Assembly: GCA_024400835.1 (NCBI GenBank)
Contig: JAKSMC010000006.1
Span: forward strand, 1-64,000
DNA: 64,000 nt
Source: Bacteroidales bacterium
GTDB lineage: Bacteria > Bacteroidota > Bacteroidia > Bacteroidales > WCHB1-69
Direction of reading: 5' to 3'
Below are positions 24,214 through 34,627 of the stretch, one piece after another. A program made the translations under genes and the position numbers. Below the pieces are notes generated by a model. That model was not told where the DNA came from and did not search any database. It saw only the letters and a list, made by a program, of their open reading frames with translations. Each line of letters begins with the position of its first letter. Within the stretch, counting starts at the first letter, position 1.

Positions 24214-27200
24214 ATGAAGAGATTTCTGCTGTCGACCATAATAATAGCCCTTGCATTTTCTATTGCCGCGCAGGTCACTGACGAGCTTCAAGTTCCACAA
24301 TGGAATGACATGTTGCAGATGTCGGAGAAGGACCAGCTTATGCACGACAACCTTCCGCAGTTGAGGCTGACTGCAGCAGAACGCGAGATTCCTCTTCCCT
24401 CCTATTTGGACAACAGCCAGTTGCCCTATATGATTCCCATATTCTATCAGTTGGGAAACGAGTGCGGACAAGCGAGCTCATTGTGTTACACGCTGTCATA
24501 CGAGCTCATGCGCAAGCGCAACCAACACGCAGACTGGGGCTTTGATTTCCAATATCCAGCCCGTTTTGCCTGGAATTTCTGCAATGGCGGCAGAAATGTA
24601 GGAGTGAACTTCATGGAGTCCTGGGAACTGGTACGGACGGCAGGTACGCCTACGGTAAACGAATGGGGCGGTTGGTACAACTTCGGCAGCGAAACTCGAT
24701 GGATAAGCGGATACGACATCTACCACAGCGCCATGAAGAACCGCATCTCCGAAATGTATGCCATACACATCGACAGCGAAGAGGGGCTACTCACCCTGAA
24801 GCACTGGCTCAACGACCACCTGGCCGGAGAGAGCACCGGCGGACTGGCCAACTTCTACTGCACCTACATCGGCACCTCCGGCTTGTCCATCATACCGCAA
24901 GGCTCACCCCAAGCCGGCAAATACATCCTCCCAAACTTCAACTCGTACGTCAACCACTCCAAAACCATAGTTGGCTACGATGATTCCATTTGTTGGGACT
25001 ATAACATGGATGGGCGTTTCACCAATGACGAAGACATCAACCATGATGGTGTTATCAATATGAAAGACTGGGAAATAGGAGCTGTTATCTTCTGCAACAC
25101 CTTTGGCCAGGAGTTCGGCAACAACGGTTTTTGCTATCTGCCCTACTGCAAATTGGCCAGTCTGCCAGAGGAAGGAGGAATTTGGAACAGCACGGTTTAT
25201 GTCGTCCAAGTGAAAGACGAGGTCTTCCCGCAAGTCACCTATAAGGTCACCATCCAGCACACTTCCCGCGAAAAGTTGAAAATCACAGCCGGCATTGCCA
25301 ACAACACTGCAGCGACCGTTCCCGAGCACATCTTAGATTTTCACATTTTCGACAACCAAGGTGGGGACATGTATATGTTAGGAGACGAAACAGAAGAGGC
25401 CAAAACCATAGAATTCGGCTTGGATGTCAGCCCACTGCTCAACTACGCCGTCCCCAATCAGCCTTGCAAATTTTTCTTCAATGTAGAAGAGACAGACCCT
25501 GACAATGAGGACATTGGCGCCATCGTAAATTTCAGCTTGATGGACTACACATCCGGCACGGAAGTGGAGCAGGCCTGTCCGTTAGCCAACGCGGCAATCG
25601 TCAACAACACGACAACGACGTTGTCAGTGGTCCGCGCCATCAACTTCAGCAAGCCCGTGATCCAAGACAGCCTTCTGCCGGACATGGACGCTTTCTCACC
25701 GTACCGCAAACAGCTCACAGCCACAGGCGGCAAGCCGCCCTACCGTTGGGAGATAAGTCGCGATTTCGAAATCGAGCCCATCTCGGATGCTTTCCCCTCT
25801 GACGAAGGGCAAAGCGTGGCACTTAGCGGTTCCAGCAGCGGCCGCGCCATCATCCCACTCAACTTCGACTTCCCCTATTACGGCGACACCTACAATCAGA
25901 TCATCGCCTACTCCGACGGGTACATTGCCTTCCATCACCAACCTGCCAACTGGCCGTTCCTTCAGGAAGAGGAAATGCAGGCCAAGGCCATACGTATGAT
26001 ATGCCCATTCAAAGGAAATCTTTCAAACTGCAGCATCAGAAAGATTTCCGAAAGTGATGCCATCACCATCATCTACCAAGCCAAAGCAGCCAATCAAAGT
26101 TCATCGTCTTTGAATTTTGCCGTAAAACTTCATAAAGACGGCAATATTGAATTCTTATACGGAAATATGACCTATAGCGGCAACGACTTCACGTCAATGT
26201 TGTCGCGCGGAGACCAAATCACCATCCAATATTTGCCGACTTCGGGTCGTCCGTCCGCAGAAGTCAGCAACCACAGCTATCGTCTGACGCCCAGCATACT
26301 GCCCGACTTTCTGACCCTAAGCAGCTCCGGCAGCCTTACCGGAAAGTCCACCAATGCTTTCGAAGACAAGACTTTCAGGGTTACCTGCTATGACAACAAC
26401 GACGTGAAGACATCCCAAGAACTTCACATTTCCAGCATCTACACCTCTCAGTTGGTATTCACTGACGTGAAAGTAAACGGCGAAGCCGAGCCGTCCCTTT
26501 ACACCAAGGACACCATGAAGTTCACCGTGAGAATCCGGAACATCGACACCCTATCCTATCCGAACAACATGCTGCACCTCCGCACAGACGATCCGTTTGT
26601 GCAAATCATCGACAGCACGGAATATTTCGGCAATATAGGGCCGGGCAACGAATACACGCTCAATCGCTGTGTGGCCTGTGTCATCAAATCCGACATACCC
26701 GACAACCACCCAATCCACGTCACCCTGCAGTTGGAAAACGATATCGCGCCGTCAACGACCGAGCGCACCTACACCGCCCACACCTACAACATCTCTCCGG
26801 ACTACTACGCCATCCACGATTACGGAACCAGTGCCACCAACAGTTTCCTCGATCCAATAGAACTCGACTCCATCATTTTCACTATGACCAACAACGGTGT
26901 TAAGATTTCCAATGCGAACCTGGTCTTCCGCACAGACAATCCCGACATCATCATGGCCATCGACACTATGCACCTGGACGAAATCGCCACCAATGAACAG
27001 TTCTCTTTTCCTACCGTGGTATATGTAAGTCCGAACTTCGTTCCAGGAAGTACCGTGACGGCCTACGTTGACATCTACGCAAACAATGTATTGGCGACAA
27101 CGAAAATTTTCACCATCCTCAACGAGGCCACCTGCTACGATTTTGAAAGCGGCGACATGCCTGCTTCCTTCTTCGGAGCAGAGAACCAGGTTCCATGGTT

Positions 27201-28134
27201 CATTGACAACACGGGAAGTAATTCCGGAGGACATTCTTTGCGTTCCGGCACTATCGACCACAACGACACCACATCATTGAGCCTATCGCTACGCTGTGTA
27301 CAAGGCAAAGAACTCGTATTTGCCATGAAGCTATCTACCGAAACCAAATACGACAAGCTATATTGTTACCTTGACAGCATCGAAATGGGCAACTGGTCTG
27401 GTCAATTTGCCTGGCAGACCATCCGAATCCCCATTCCCAGTGGCGAGCATCTGCTGACGTGGAAATACATCAAAGACTATTCTGTCAGTTCCGGCAGTGA
27501 CTGCGTGTGGATTGACGACATCTGCTTTTCCGAACTCTTCAACGAAAGCTATTCCATTGACGTAGTGCCCAACCCCGTAGAAGTCAGCCTTGACTTGCGA
27601 GATCATCGTATGGGAACAGTTGCATTGGCATTGGACAACACGCACGGCAGCACTATGCTTTACAACAACACACTGGTAGATGAAGACGGAGCAGTTCCCC
27701 AATGGGTATCTATTTCACCGGAAAGGGGCTACGTTCCCAGCGCATCCACAGATTCCGTCATGCTGACCTTCACCACATACAATTGTACGGTCGGGGACTA
27801 TTACGCCGACCTACAGCTCGTCCATTCAGGCGAAGACATGGTCATTCCCATTATCATGCACGTATCTGAAGAATCCGGCATTGCAGAACATAACGAGCCA
27901 CAACAAGTGCTTCTCTACCCCAACCCGACGACAGGAACATTCCACATTAAAAATGAGGCATCAGCCTTCAGCAGCATTTCCTGTTATGACGTCTTCGGAA
28001 GACTGATTTTCACTAAAAATATCGATAGCCCGACAACTTCCATTGACATGGGTTCATTCCCTTCTGGAATATACTTGATAAAGATGGAAGACCACAACGG
28101 AGGCTGTCACACTGAAAAACTCATCAAGAAATAG
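24214..28134 (+). CDS. Large T9SS protein with papain-like domain lacking the canonical Cys
   Basis: A 1306-residue exported protein. Signal peptide 1-20; residues 70-310 resemble C1 peptidases: Gln79 (oxyanion), His248 in YVNHSKTIVGYDD and Asn295 in NTFGQEFGNNGF align with papain Gln, His and Asn. The Cys position reads CGQAS, where papain has CGSCW, so Cys25 is replaced by Ala87. Between His and Asn is a dockerin/EF-hand-like Asp/Asn loop (residues 262-286). Then come a beta domain, an Ig/He_PIG-like domain, a repeat shared with the next gene (from about 747 and about 973) and a T9SS sorting domain (from about 1232, LLYPNPTTG). Either a non-peptidase scaffold or a protease using a different Cys. 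Confidence 0.8.
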   Translation: MKRFLLSTIIIALAFSIAAQVTDELQVPQWNDMLQMSEKDQLMHDNLPQLRLTAAEREIPLPSYLDNSQLPYMIPIFYQLGNECGQASSLCYTLSYELMRKRNQHADWGFDFQYPARFAWNFCNGGRNVGVNFMESWELVRTAGTPTVNEWGGWYNFGSETRWISGYDIYHSAMKNRISEMYAIHIDSEEGLLTLKHWLNDHLAGESTGGLANFYCTYIGTSGLSIIPQGSPQAGKYILPNFNSYVNHSKTIVGYDDSICWDYNMDGRFTNDEDINHDGVINMKDWEIGAVIFCNTFGQEFGNNGFCYLPYCKLASLPEEGGIWNSTVYVVQVKDEVFPQVTYKVTIQHTSREKLKITAGIANNTAATVPEHILDFHIFDNQGGDMYMLGDETEEAKTIEFGLDVSPLLNYAVPNQPCKFFFNVEETDPDNEDIGAIVNFSLMDYTSGTEVEQACPLANAAIVNNTTTTLSVVRAINFSKPVIQDSLLPDMDAFSPYRKQLTATGGKPPYRWEISRDFEIEPISDAFPSDEGQSVALSGSSSGRAIIPLNFDFPYYGDTYNQIIAYSDGYIAFHHQPANWPFLQEEEMQAKAIRMICPFKGNLSNCSIRKISESDAITIIYQAKAANQSSSSLNFAVKLHKDGNIEFLYGNMTYSGNDFTSMLSRGDQITIQYLPTSGRPSAEVSNHSYRLTPSILPDFLTLSSSGSLTGKSTNAFEDKTFRVTCYDNNDVKTSQELHISSIYTSQLVFTDVKVNGEAEPSLYTKDTMKFTVRIRNIDTLSYPNNMLHLRTDDPFVQIIDSTEYFGNIGPGNEYTLNRCVACVIKSDIPDNHPIHVTLQLENDIAPSTTERTYTAHTYNISPDYYAIHDYGTSATNSFLDPIELDSIIFTMTNNGVKISNANLVFRTDNPDIIMAIDTMHLDEIATNEQFSFPTVVYVSPNFVPGSTVTAYVDIYANNVLATTKIFTILNEATCYDFESGDMPASFFGAENQVPWFIDNTGSNSGGHSLRSGTIDHNDTTSLSLSLRCVQGKELVFAMKLSTETKYDKLYCYLDSIEMGNWSGQFAWQTIRIPIPSGEHLLTWKYIKDYSVSSGSDCVWIDDICFSELFNESYSIDVVPNPVEVSLDLRDHRMGTVALALDNTHGSTMLYNNTLVDEDGAVPQWVSISPERGYVPSASTDSVMLTFTTYNCTVGDYYADLQLVHSGEDMVIPIIMHVSEESGIAEHNEPQQVLLYPNPTTGTFHIKNEASAFSSISCYDVFGRLIFTKNIDSPTTSIDMGSFPSGIYLIKMEDHNGGCHTEKLIKK

Positions 28135-28137
28135 AAT

Positions 28138-29910
28138 ATGAAACGCGCATTCACCATCATCGGCATATTATTCCTCGTCATAAGTGGCGTTGCCCAAAAT
28201 GGCAGCCGTTTTTCCACGGACCTGCGTTTCAACGAGATTTCCATCAACGGCAGCACCACGCCCGAGCTGCATAGCGGTGACACCCTCGTTTTTACGATCA
28301 GCATAGAGAACATCGGAAACGAGCCCTACCGCAACTGTATGTTGTCCATCAGCACCAACAATCCCAGTATCATTTTCATTGACAGCACAGAGTATTTCGA
28401 CTATATCGCGCCAGGCAACGAGTACACCTTGAACAGATGTCTCATCGCAGTCATCGCTCCAAATATTCCAGACAGAAATAGTATTCTATTCACATTCTCC
28501 ATCAGCAACAGCACAGAAGAGGTCTTGCTGCAACGCTCGTACAGAGTGTCGGGCATCAGTCTCACCGCCGAACACATCCGCATTTTTGCCATGGGGGCTG
28601 GAGGGCCACAACGGACGTTGCATCCTTCAGAGTGCGGCAGGCTTGCCATAACACTAAAGAATAACAGTGCTCAGGATTTGCATTACATAAATGTAGATAT
28701 ATTGGGCACGAATGATTCCAACATCACAGTTTCCGGGCCGGTACAGATTGCCGTTCTCCATGCCGGGGAGACGTTCGGGTATCTGCCGGAATACACCACT
28801 ACCGCACAGTTCCAATCTGACAACACGGTGGACATACGTATCGGCTACGACGTAAACGGTTCCAATCCACAAGAGATAACCGTATCCATTGTTGGTCATT
28901 GTAACTGTGAAGATTTCGACGGAGTCCAGCTGCCCGCAGGCTTTTATGGAGAAGGCACGCAGGCCGGCTGGCATATTGACTCGACCTCAATGGCCATAGG
29001 GAGTCATTCCATTCGCAGTGGACAAATCAGCCACTACGACTCCAGCACCGTGAACTTGCCCGTCAACGTGCCGCACAGCACCAACGTCTCATTCAGTTTC
29101 AAGGTCTCTTCCGAATCCAACTACGACTGGCTCTATTTCTATATTGACGACGAGCAGATGGACCGTTGGTCCGGTGACCACGACTGGACGCAAGTCAGCT
29201 ACAACCTCAGTGCCGGCGAGCACACGCTCACCTGGCGTTATATCAAGGACAAGTCCGTCAATACGGGTTCCGACTGTGCCTGGGTGGATGCCATCTGTTT
29301 CCCGACCTATCTGTATGAAGAGCCCAGTCTCACCATCACACCGAGTCCCATAGAGATGAGCATTGTCCACAATGACGCCACAGGAAGCACCGCCCTTATC
29401 ACTTTCAGCAATCCGTCTGACGTCCACCTATTGTACGAAAATGAGATCTCCGATCCCGACGGACTTCCCGTAGGATGGCTCGACATCAGTTCTGAGAACG
29501 GATCGGTCAATGCCGGAGAAAACAAAGACATCACCTTGCAGTATTGCGAGTTGGGGCTGATACCCGGTGATTACAGCGCCACCCTGCGCACAAATGTCCG
29601 CGACATGGATACCACGCTCATCACACCTATCATCCTGCACATCCTCTCCGGCGTCGGCATGTCAGAACATCAGGAGCCGACGTGCCGCGTATATCCCAAT
29701 CCGACAAGCGGAGAGATTACCATCGCCAACAACAACGCCATTATCAGAGAAATCTCCATATATGATATTTTCGGCAAACTTCTTCTCAAAGAGGCACCGA
29801 CAGCATACAGCCACCAGCTCAGACTCTCCGACTACGCATCCGGTGTATATCTATTGAAGATAGTCACAGAAAGCAACTCTATTGAAACTATCAAAATCGT
29901 CAAGCGTTAA
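28138..29910 (+). CDS. T9SS protein, shorter paralogue of the upstream gene
   Basis: A 590-residue exported protein with a signal peptide (to about GVAQ) and a T9SS sorting domain (from about 517, RVYPNPTSG). Residues 20-170 align with about 747-900 of the upstream protein (shared PGNEYTLNRC), and 257-590 with its C-terminal third (shared SGSDCVWIDDICF versus TGSDCAWVDAICF). It lacks the papain-like part. The genes are 3 nt apart, so this is a tandem partial duplication in one operon. The ends of this gene and the MBOAT gene overlap (TAATG). Confidence 0.85.
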   Translation: MKRAFTIIGILFLVISGVAQNGSRFSTDLRFNEISINGSTTPELHSGDTLVFTISIENIGNEPYRNCMLSISTNNPSIIFIDSTEYFDYIAPGNEYTLNRCLIAVIAPNIPDRNSILFTFSISNSTEEVLLQRSYRVSGISLTAEHIRIFAMGAGGPQRTLHPSECGRLAITLKNNSAQDLHYINVDILGTNDSNITVSGPVQIAVLHAGETFGYLPEYTTTAQFQSDNTVDIRIGYDVNGSNPQEITVSIVGHCNCEDFDGVQLPAGFYGEGTQAGWHIDSTSMAIGSHSIRSGQISHYDSSTVNLPVNVPHSTNVSFSFKVSSESNYDWLYFYIDDEQMDRWSGDHDWTQVSYNLSAGEHTLTWRYIKDKSVNTGSDCAWVDAICFPTYLYEEPSLTITPSPIEMSIVHNDATGSTALITFSNPSDVHLLYENEISDPDGLPVGWLDISSENGSVNAGENKDITLQYCELGLIPGDYSATLRTNVRDMDTTLITPIILHILSGVGMSEHQEPTCRVYPNPTSGEITIANNNAIIREISIYDIFGKLLLKEAPTAYSHQLRLSDYASGVYLLKIVTESNSIETIKIVKR

Positions 29911-31331
29911 TGGTCTTCAGTTCCGCCATATTCCTATTCATCTTTCTGCCGATAGTGCTCATTTTGTACTATCTGCTGCCGAACAGATGTCGGAACGTAC
30001 TTCTTTTGGCCTCCAGCATACTATTCTACACCTGGGGTGAACCGCGCTTCATCCTCATTCTGCTGGCATCCATCACTGCCGACTACTTCATTGCGCGCGC
30101 CATGCACAAGCGCGACGGCCGAACACGGAAGCAGTGGCTGATTCTATCCGTCATTCTCAACTTAGGACTGTTAGCCTATTTCAAATACGCTAATTTCTTC
30201 ATCGACAACGTCCAACAGTTCTATAGACTTTTAGGGTTGGAGCCCTTCACGTGGCATAAAGTAGCCCTGCCTATCGGCATCTCCTTTGTCACCTTCCAGA
30301 AAATCTCCTATATGGTGGATGTCTATCGCCGTGACCACGAGCCGCAGCGCCGCTGGGACATCCTGGCCCTCTACATCCTCATGTTCCCGCAGCTCATCGC
30401 CGGCCCCATTATCCGCTACAAGGACATTGTCGCGCAACTTCAAGACCGCAGTGCCAACGACACAGCCGAAAACCGAATGAACGGGCTATTCCGATTCTTC
30501 GTCGGGCTTTCCAAAAAAGTACTCATCGCCAACGTATTAGCGCAGCAAGTCGATATCATCTTCGCCACTGCGCCCACCGACCTCGCCACAGGCACGGCCT
30601 GGATCGGCATGCTCGCCTACACCCTGCAGATTTATTTCGACTTTTCCGGCTATTCCGACATGGCACTCGGCTTGGGCCGTCTCTTCGGATTCAGCTTCCC
30701 CGAGAACTTCAATTTCCCGTACATCTCCCAGAACTTCACTGAGTTCTGGCGCCGCTGGCACATCACCCTCGGCAGCTGGATGAAAGACTATCTGTACATA
30801 CCTCTTGGCGGTAACAGGATTAGCACGCGCCGCACCTATTTCAACCTCGTCGTGGTTTTCCTGCTTTCGGGCCTCTGGCACGGCGCCGCCTGGACATTCG
30901 TAATCTGGGGGCTCTATCACGGGTTCTTCCTCGTCTTAGACAAACTCGGTTTCAAAGACCTACTCCGCAAGACAGGCCGCATTCCGGCCATGCTCATAAC
31001 CTTCCTATTCGTCATGCTCGGCTGGGTGATATTCCGTTCCGACAGCCTTACTTACGCCGGTGCGTATATGGGACGTCTCTTCACCTTCTCCAATGTAGTA
31101 GACGGCATACTCCTCGACGCCCGCTTCATCACAGTACTCATCGCTGCTTCTTTGCTCGCATTCTCCGGGTTGCTCCGTTCCATTGAGCAAAAAGCCAACG
31201 AACTCTTCAACCGCAGTCACAGCAGAAGCGGTTGGATAACCATAGCCCTCATCCTACTCCTACTTTACGTTCTCAACGGCAGCGCCCTCCTCGCGGGAGG
31301 CTTCAACCCGTTCATTTACTTTAGATTCTAA
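29910..31331 (+). CDS. MBOAT-family O-acyltransferase (AlgI/DltB-like)
   Basis: A 473-residue protein with about 11-13 membrane segments. MBOAT signatures: FYTWGEPRF near the N-terminus, FPQLIAGPIIRYKD, a FWRRWHITLGSWMKDYLY motif and the catalytic His region SGLWHGAAWTFVIWGLYHG. It moves an acyl (usually acetyl) group across the membrane to modify a glycan. The downstream AlgJ/AlgX-like gene is the usual exported partner. Coupling to the T9SS gene upstream is by TAATG overlap; a functional link to those cargo proteins is only inferred. Confidence 0.93.
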   Translation: MVFSSAIFLFIFLPIVLILYYLLPNRCRNVLLLASSILFYTWGEPRFILILLASITADYFIARAMHKRDGRTRKQWLILSVILNLGLLAYFKYANFFIDNVQQFYRLLGLEPFTWHKVALPIGISFVTFQKISYMVDVYRRDHEPQRRWDILALYILMFPQLIAGPIIRYKDIVAQLQDRSANDTAENRMNGLFRFFVGLSKKVLIANVLAQQVDIIFATAPTDLATGTAWIGMLAYTLQIYFDFSGYSDMALGLGRLFGFSFPENFNFPYISQNFTEFWRRWHITLGSWMKDYLYIPLGGNRISTRRTYFNLVVVFLLSGLWHGAAWTFVIWGLYHGFFLVLDKLGFKDLLRKTGRIPAMLITFLFVMLGWVIFRSDSLTYAGAYMGRLFTFSNVVDGILLDARFITVLIAASLLAFSGLLRSIEQKANELFNRSHSRSGWITIALILLLLYVLNGSALLAGGFNPFIYFRF

Positions 31332-31352
31332 CATTAATAACGATAGAAAATT

Positions 31353-32483
31353 ATGTCTTTGTCCTCTAAAACGCCGCGCCTCCTATTCATCATCATGCTT
31401 GTCATGATGACGTTGCCGTTGGTGTTCGCCTTTGTACCCAATTCAAGGGGGAAGGCGCTGTTCGGGATACAGTCCGCCAGCAAAGAGCGCATCAACATCT
31501 GGCGAATGCTGGACCACACCGGACAAGACAGGATGGAGAAAGCCGCCAAGCAGACCTTGGGATTCTGCAATCACGGCGTGCGCCTGAACAACGAACTTAA
31601 CTACCGCCTGTTCCACTACTCTCCTGCGCCCAAGCTCATCATCGGCCAAAAGGACTTCTTCTACGAAGACATCTACGTCAACGAATACACGGGCAAGGAC
31701 TTTGTGGGCGAGAAGACAGTCATCGATAATGTGCGCGCCTTAAAGACCCTCCAGGACAGTCTGCACGAAAAAGGCATTGAGTTACTCTTGGTGTTGGAAC
31801 CCGGCAAAGTCCGTTTCATGCCGGAGTATCTTCCCAAGCAGTGTCGCAAAGGCCTGCAGACCAATTATGACAGTTACAGCCGTGAACTTCGGAAACAGGG
31901 CGTCAGACATCTTGACTTAAACCAATATTTCAAAAATGTCAAGAGTACGGCGAGCCACCCACTCTACAGCAAGCACGGCATACATTGGTCAACTTACGGA
32001 ATGTGGACAGCCGCTGACACGCTGCAGAAATTCATCGAGGAGCAATGCGGCATCGTACTAAACGGCTTCAAGCACATTGGAGATTCCATATCCAATAGGA
32101 ACAAAGATCTGGACTTCGATCTGGAGCCGCCTATGAACCTGATGCACGAACTGAGGCACGAAGACTTAGGATTCCCTATCATGCAGTTCGTACCACAGCC
32201 ACAAAGCGAGAAGCCCCAAGCACTCATCATCGCCGACAGTTATGCATGGAGTCTGTGGGACAACGGCATACTGCAGCACTGGTTCGACAGACCGCTGTTC
32301 TGGTACTACAACAGCACCGTCTATCCCGAAATTTGGGAGCCCACTGCACGTAAAGCCGACAAATCACAAATTCCAAATATATTAAAAGAAAAGAGAGTCA
32401 TACTCCTAATGGTCACAGACGCAAACCTTCGCGACTTCGGTTGGAACGCCATAGAGGAAATACGCGGAGCAGCAAACAACTGA
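31353..32483 (+). CDS. AlgJ/AlgX-like SGNH-fold acetyltransferase partner
   Basis: A 376-residue membrane-anchored protein with one N-terminal hydrophobic segment (residues 9-28). The AlgX/AlgJ pattern is visible: YSKHGIHWSTYGM (the His-x-x-x of the acetyltransferase/SGNH triad), and ALIIADSYAWSLW (nucleophile Ser in a DSY motif). It follows the MBOAT gene by 21 nt. The pair would acetylate an exported polysaccharide, or a glycan on surface protein. Confidence 0.82.
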   Translation: MSLSSKTPRLLFIIMLVMMTLPLVFAFVPNSRGKALFGIQSASKERINIWRMLDHTGQDRMEKAAKQTLGFCNHGVRLNNELNYRLFHYSPAPKLIIGQKDFFYEDIYVNEYTGKDFVGEKTVIDNVRALKTLQDSLHEKGIELLLVLEPGKVRFMPEYLPKQCRKGLQTNYDSYSRELRKQGVRHLDLNQYFKNVKSTASHPLYSKHGIHWSTYGMWTAADTLQKFIEEQCGIVLNGFKHIGDSISNRNKDLDFDLEPPMNLMHELRHEDLGFPIMQFVPQPQSEKPQALIIADSYAWSLWDNGILQHWFDRPLFWYYNSTVYPEIWEPTARKADKSQIPNILKEKRVILLMVTDANLRDFGWNAIEEIRGAANN

Positions 32484-32509
32484 ACAGCCCATAGGAAAAG
32501 TCAATTCAA

Positions 32510-33460
32510 ATGCACCGCGTAATCCCCATATTCATCCCCGAGAAGGCCTGTCCATACCGCTGCATCTACTGCAATCAGTTTGCGATTGCGGGGCAGCAGC
32601 ACGTCCCCAGCATTGCCGAGGCCAAGCAGGCTATCGACCAGCACTTAGCCACAATACCAGCAGAGGCCGAAAAGCGAATTGCCTTCTTCGGAGGCAGTTT
32701 CACCGGCATGCCCATCGACGAGCAGACGGAGTATCTCGCCATGGTTCAACCCTATCTGCAAGCGGGAGTGGTAAGCGGCATCCAGCTCTCAACACGTCCT
32801 GACTACATCAGCCAAGAAATCCTCGACAACTTGAAGCGTCTCGGAGTCACGCTGATAGAGTTGGGCGCACAATCGTTGGATGACGAGATTCTGAAGCGTT
32901 CCGGTCGCGGACACACCGTACAACAGGTACGCGAAGCCGCCCGACTGATTACCGGCAACGGTTTCCAACTCGGCCTGCAGATGATGATAGGCCTGCCCGG
33001 CGACACCAAGGAGAAAGCCCTGCACACCGCGAAACTGATTCAGGAGTTCGGGGCCTCTTGCACTCGCATATACCCTACGCTCGTGGTTGAAGACACCGTA
33101 CTGGCCAAACAATATCGCACCGGCAAGTACCAACCGCTCACATTGGAACAAGCCGTTGACTGGACCAAAGACCTCTATCGTTTTTTCACAGAACAAGGCA
33201 TCACCATACTCCGCGTCGGACTGCACCCATCAGAAGGGTTACTGTCCGGCAAAGACTATCTGGCCGGACCATTTCACGTCTCCTTCAAAGAATTAGTGCT
33301 CACCGCTCTATGGCACGACAAAATCGCAGAAGCCGTGCACGGGCACGACGGCGAAGAGGTAGTCATTGACGTTCCCGCCCACGAAATCAACTACGCCGTA
33401 GGATACGGCTCCGCCAACAAGAAAGCGTTCCCCTCTGTGAAATTAAAAATGGAACGATAA
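32510..33460 (+). CDS. Radical SAM protein, Elp3/YhcC-like
   Basis: A 316-residue enzyme with the radical SAM cluster motif ACPYRCIYC (Cys-x3-Cys-x2-Cys, residues 14-21), a GGSFTGMP SAM loop and the QLSTRPDYI strand. An Elp3-type C-terminal part follows (GLHPSEGLL). Closest in layout to Elp3/YhcC-like radical SAM proteins; the substrate is not known. It follows the AlgJ-like gene by 26 nt, probably read-through. Confidence 0.85.
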   Translation: MHRVIPIFIPEKACPYRCIYCNQFAIAGQQHVPSIAEAKQAIDQHLATIPAEAEKRIAFFGGSFTGMPIDEQTEYLAMVQPYLQAGVVSGIQLSTRPDYISQEILDNLKRLGVTLIELGAQSLDDEILKRSGRGHTVQQVREAARLITGNGFQLGLQMMIGLPGDTKEKALHTAKLIQEFGASCTRIYPTLVVEDTVLAKQYRTGKYQPLTLEQAVDWTKDLYRFFTEQGITILRVGLHPSEGLLSGKDYLAGPFHVSFKELVLTALWHDKIAEAVHGHDGEEVVIDVPAHEINYAVGYGSANKKAFPSVKLKMER

Positions 33461-33577
33461 TAATTTCAACTGCAATTATCTGGAATTATAGAATCCTTAT
33501 TTTCGCTTTGCTACAAATAGTTATTTCAGATTGTAATCAAAAATTATATTAATATTTGCGGAATTAAAAATAATAGT

Positions 33578-34504
33578 ATGAAAAAAATGTTTGCAATTAT
33601 TTGTGTGATTGTTAATTCTATATTGACGACATTCCCTCAATCATATCCTAAATACCATCAATTGAAGGTCGATGCGGAACAGAAAATATGTGAACATGAG
33701 TATTGGCAGGCACTGGAACAATACAAAAAAGCATTTTCTGAAGTTGAATTCTTGTTTACTAAGGACTTGTACAATGCCTCAATTTGTGCTGCTTTGTCTT
33801 CAGACACGATTGCTCTTTTCCAGTTCATGCGCCAGTGTCTGCTGCAAGGAGTTCCCTTCAAGGAGTTCCACAAAAATGTGACTGTTTTTGGACAATTTCA
33901 GAACTTATCAGGGTGGAAGAATCTGGAAAATCAGTCCGAACAATTTCTAAACCAGTATGAAAGTAGAATTAATTTGACTTATAGACATATTCTGGATTCT
34001 TTGAATGTAGAGGACCAAAAGGTGCGAAATAATAATGAATACTTCTTGCTGCATCGACCAGAAAGCAAGAAAGCCAAAGACCAGCGTGCGAAAATGCGTG
34101 CTGTAGATAGCTGCAATTATCTTGTGATTCAGGAGGCAATGAAGAAATACGGTTATCCATCTGAAAGGAATTTGGGTATTGGCCATGGTAGTGGATATTA
34201 TTTTTGGGAACCGATATGTGTTTGGCATATCTGCGAGATGTCTCTCATCGACGAAGTTGTCAAGGCCTATTTAAATGGTGAGATGGATGTTGAACGTTAT
34301 GTCGCCAAGTTGGAATACGCGTCAATACAAGATTTCCATTATATCTATAGCAAGCATGCTAAAAATGACGATTCTTTCTCTGAAGAAATTGATGCACTTC
34401 GCCTTGAAGTCGGATTCCCCACTTCTGAACAAATGCAGAAAATTAAAAAATATTTATCTGAAACTCAGAATAAGTATGGGTTTATTTTCAATTATGCATT
34501 CTAA
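33578..34504 (+). CDS. AT-rich exported protein of unknown function
   Basis: A 308-residue protein with a signal peptide (to about TTFPQ) and a helical soluble body rich in Lys, Glu, Tyr and Gln; residues 30-70 could be one TPR-like pair. No family or catalytic motif is recognised. Base composition and codon use are clearly more AT-rich than both neighbours, and it stands alone between oppositely directed or unrelated genes, which suggests recent acquisition. A weak inverted repeat (ATCAATCA/TGATTGAT) follows at about 34544-34570. Confidence 0.65.
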   Translation: MKKMFAIICVIVNSILTTFPQSYPKYHQLKVDAEQKICEHEYWQALEQYKKAFSEVEFLFTKDLYNASICAALSSDTIALFQFMRQCLLQGVPFKEFHKNVTVFGQFQNLSGWKNLENQSEQFLNQYESRINLTYRHILDSLNVEDQKVRNNNEYFLLHRPESKKAKDQRAKMRAVDSCNYLVIQEAMKKYGYPSERNLGIGHGSGYYFWEPICVWHICEMSLIDEVVKAYLNGEMDVERYVAKLEYASIQDFHYIYSKHAKNDDSFSEEIDALRLEVGFPTSEQMQKIKKYLSETQNKYGFIFNYAF

Positions 34505-34627
34505 GAAAGACTATATGGCACTTATCGTGTCAAATTCGAATGATCAATCAACAAATGATGTGATTGATTGATTGCATTATTATCATAAGGAAGTGATAAG
34601 AATTAATGAAGATCAATACGTTACAAA

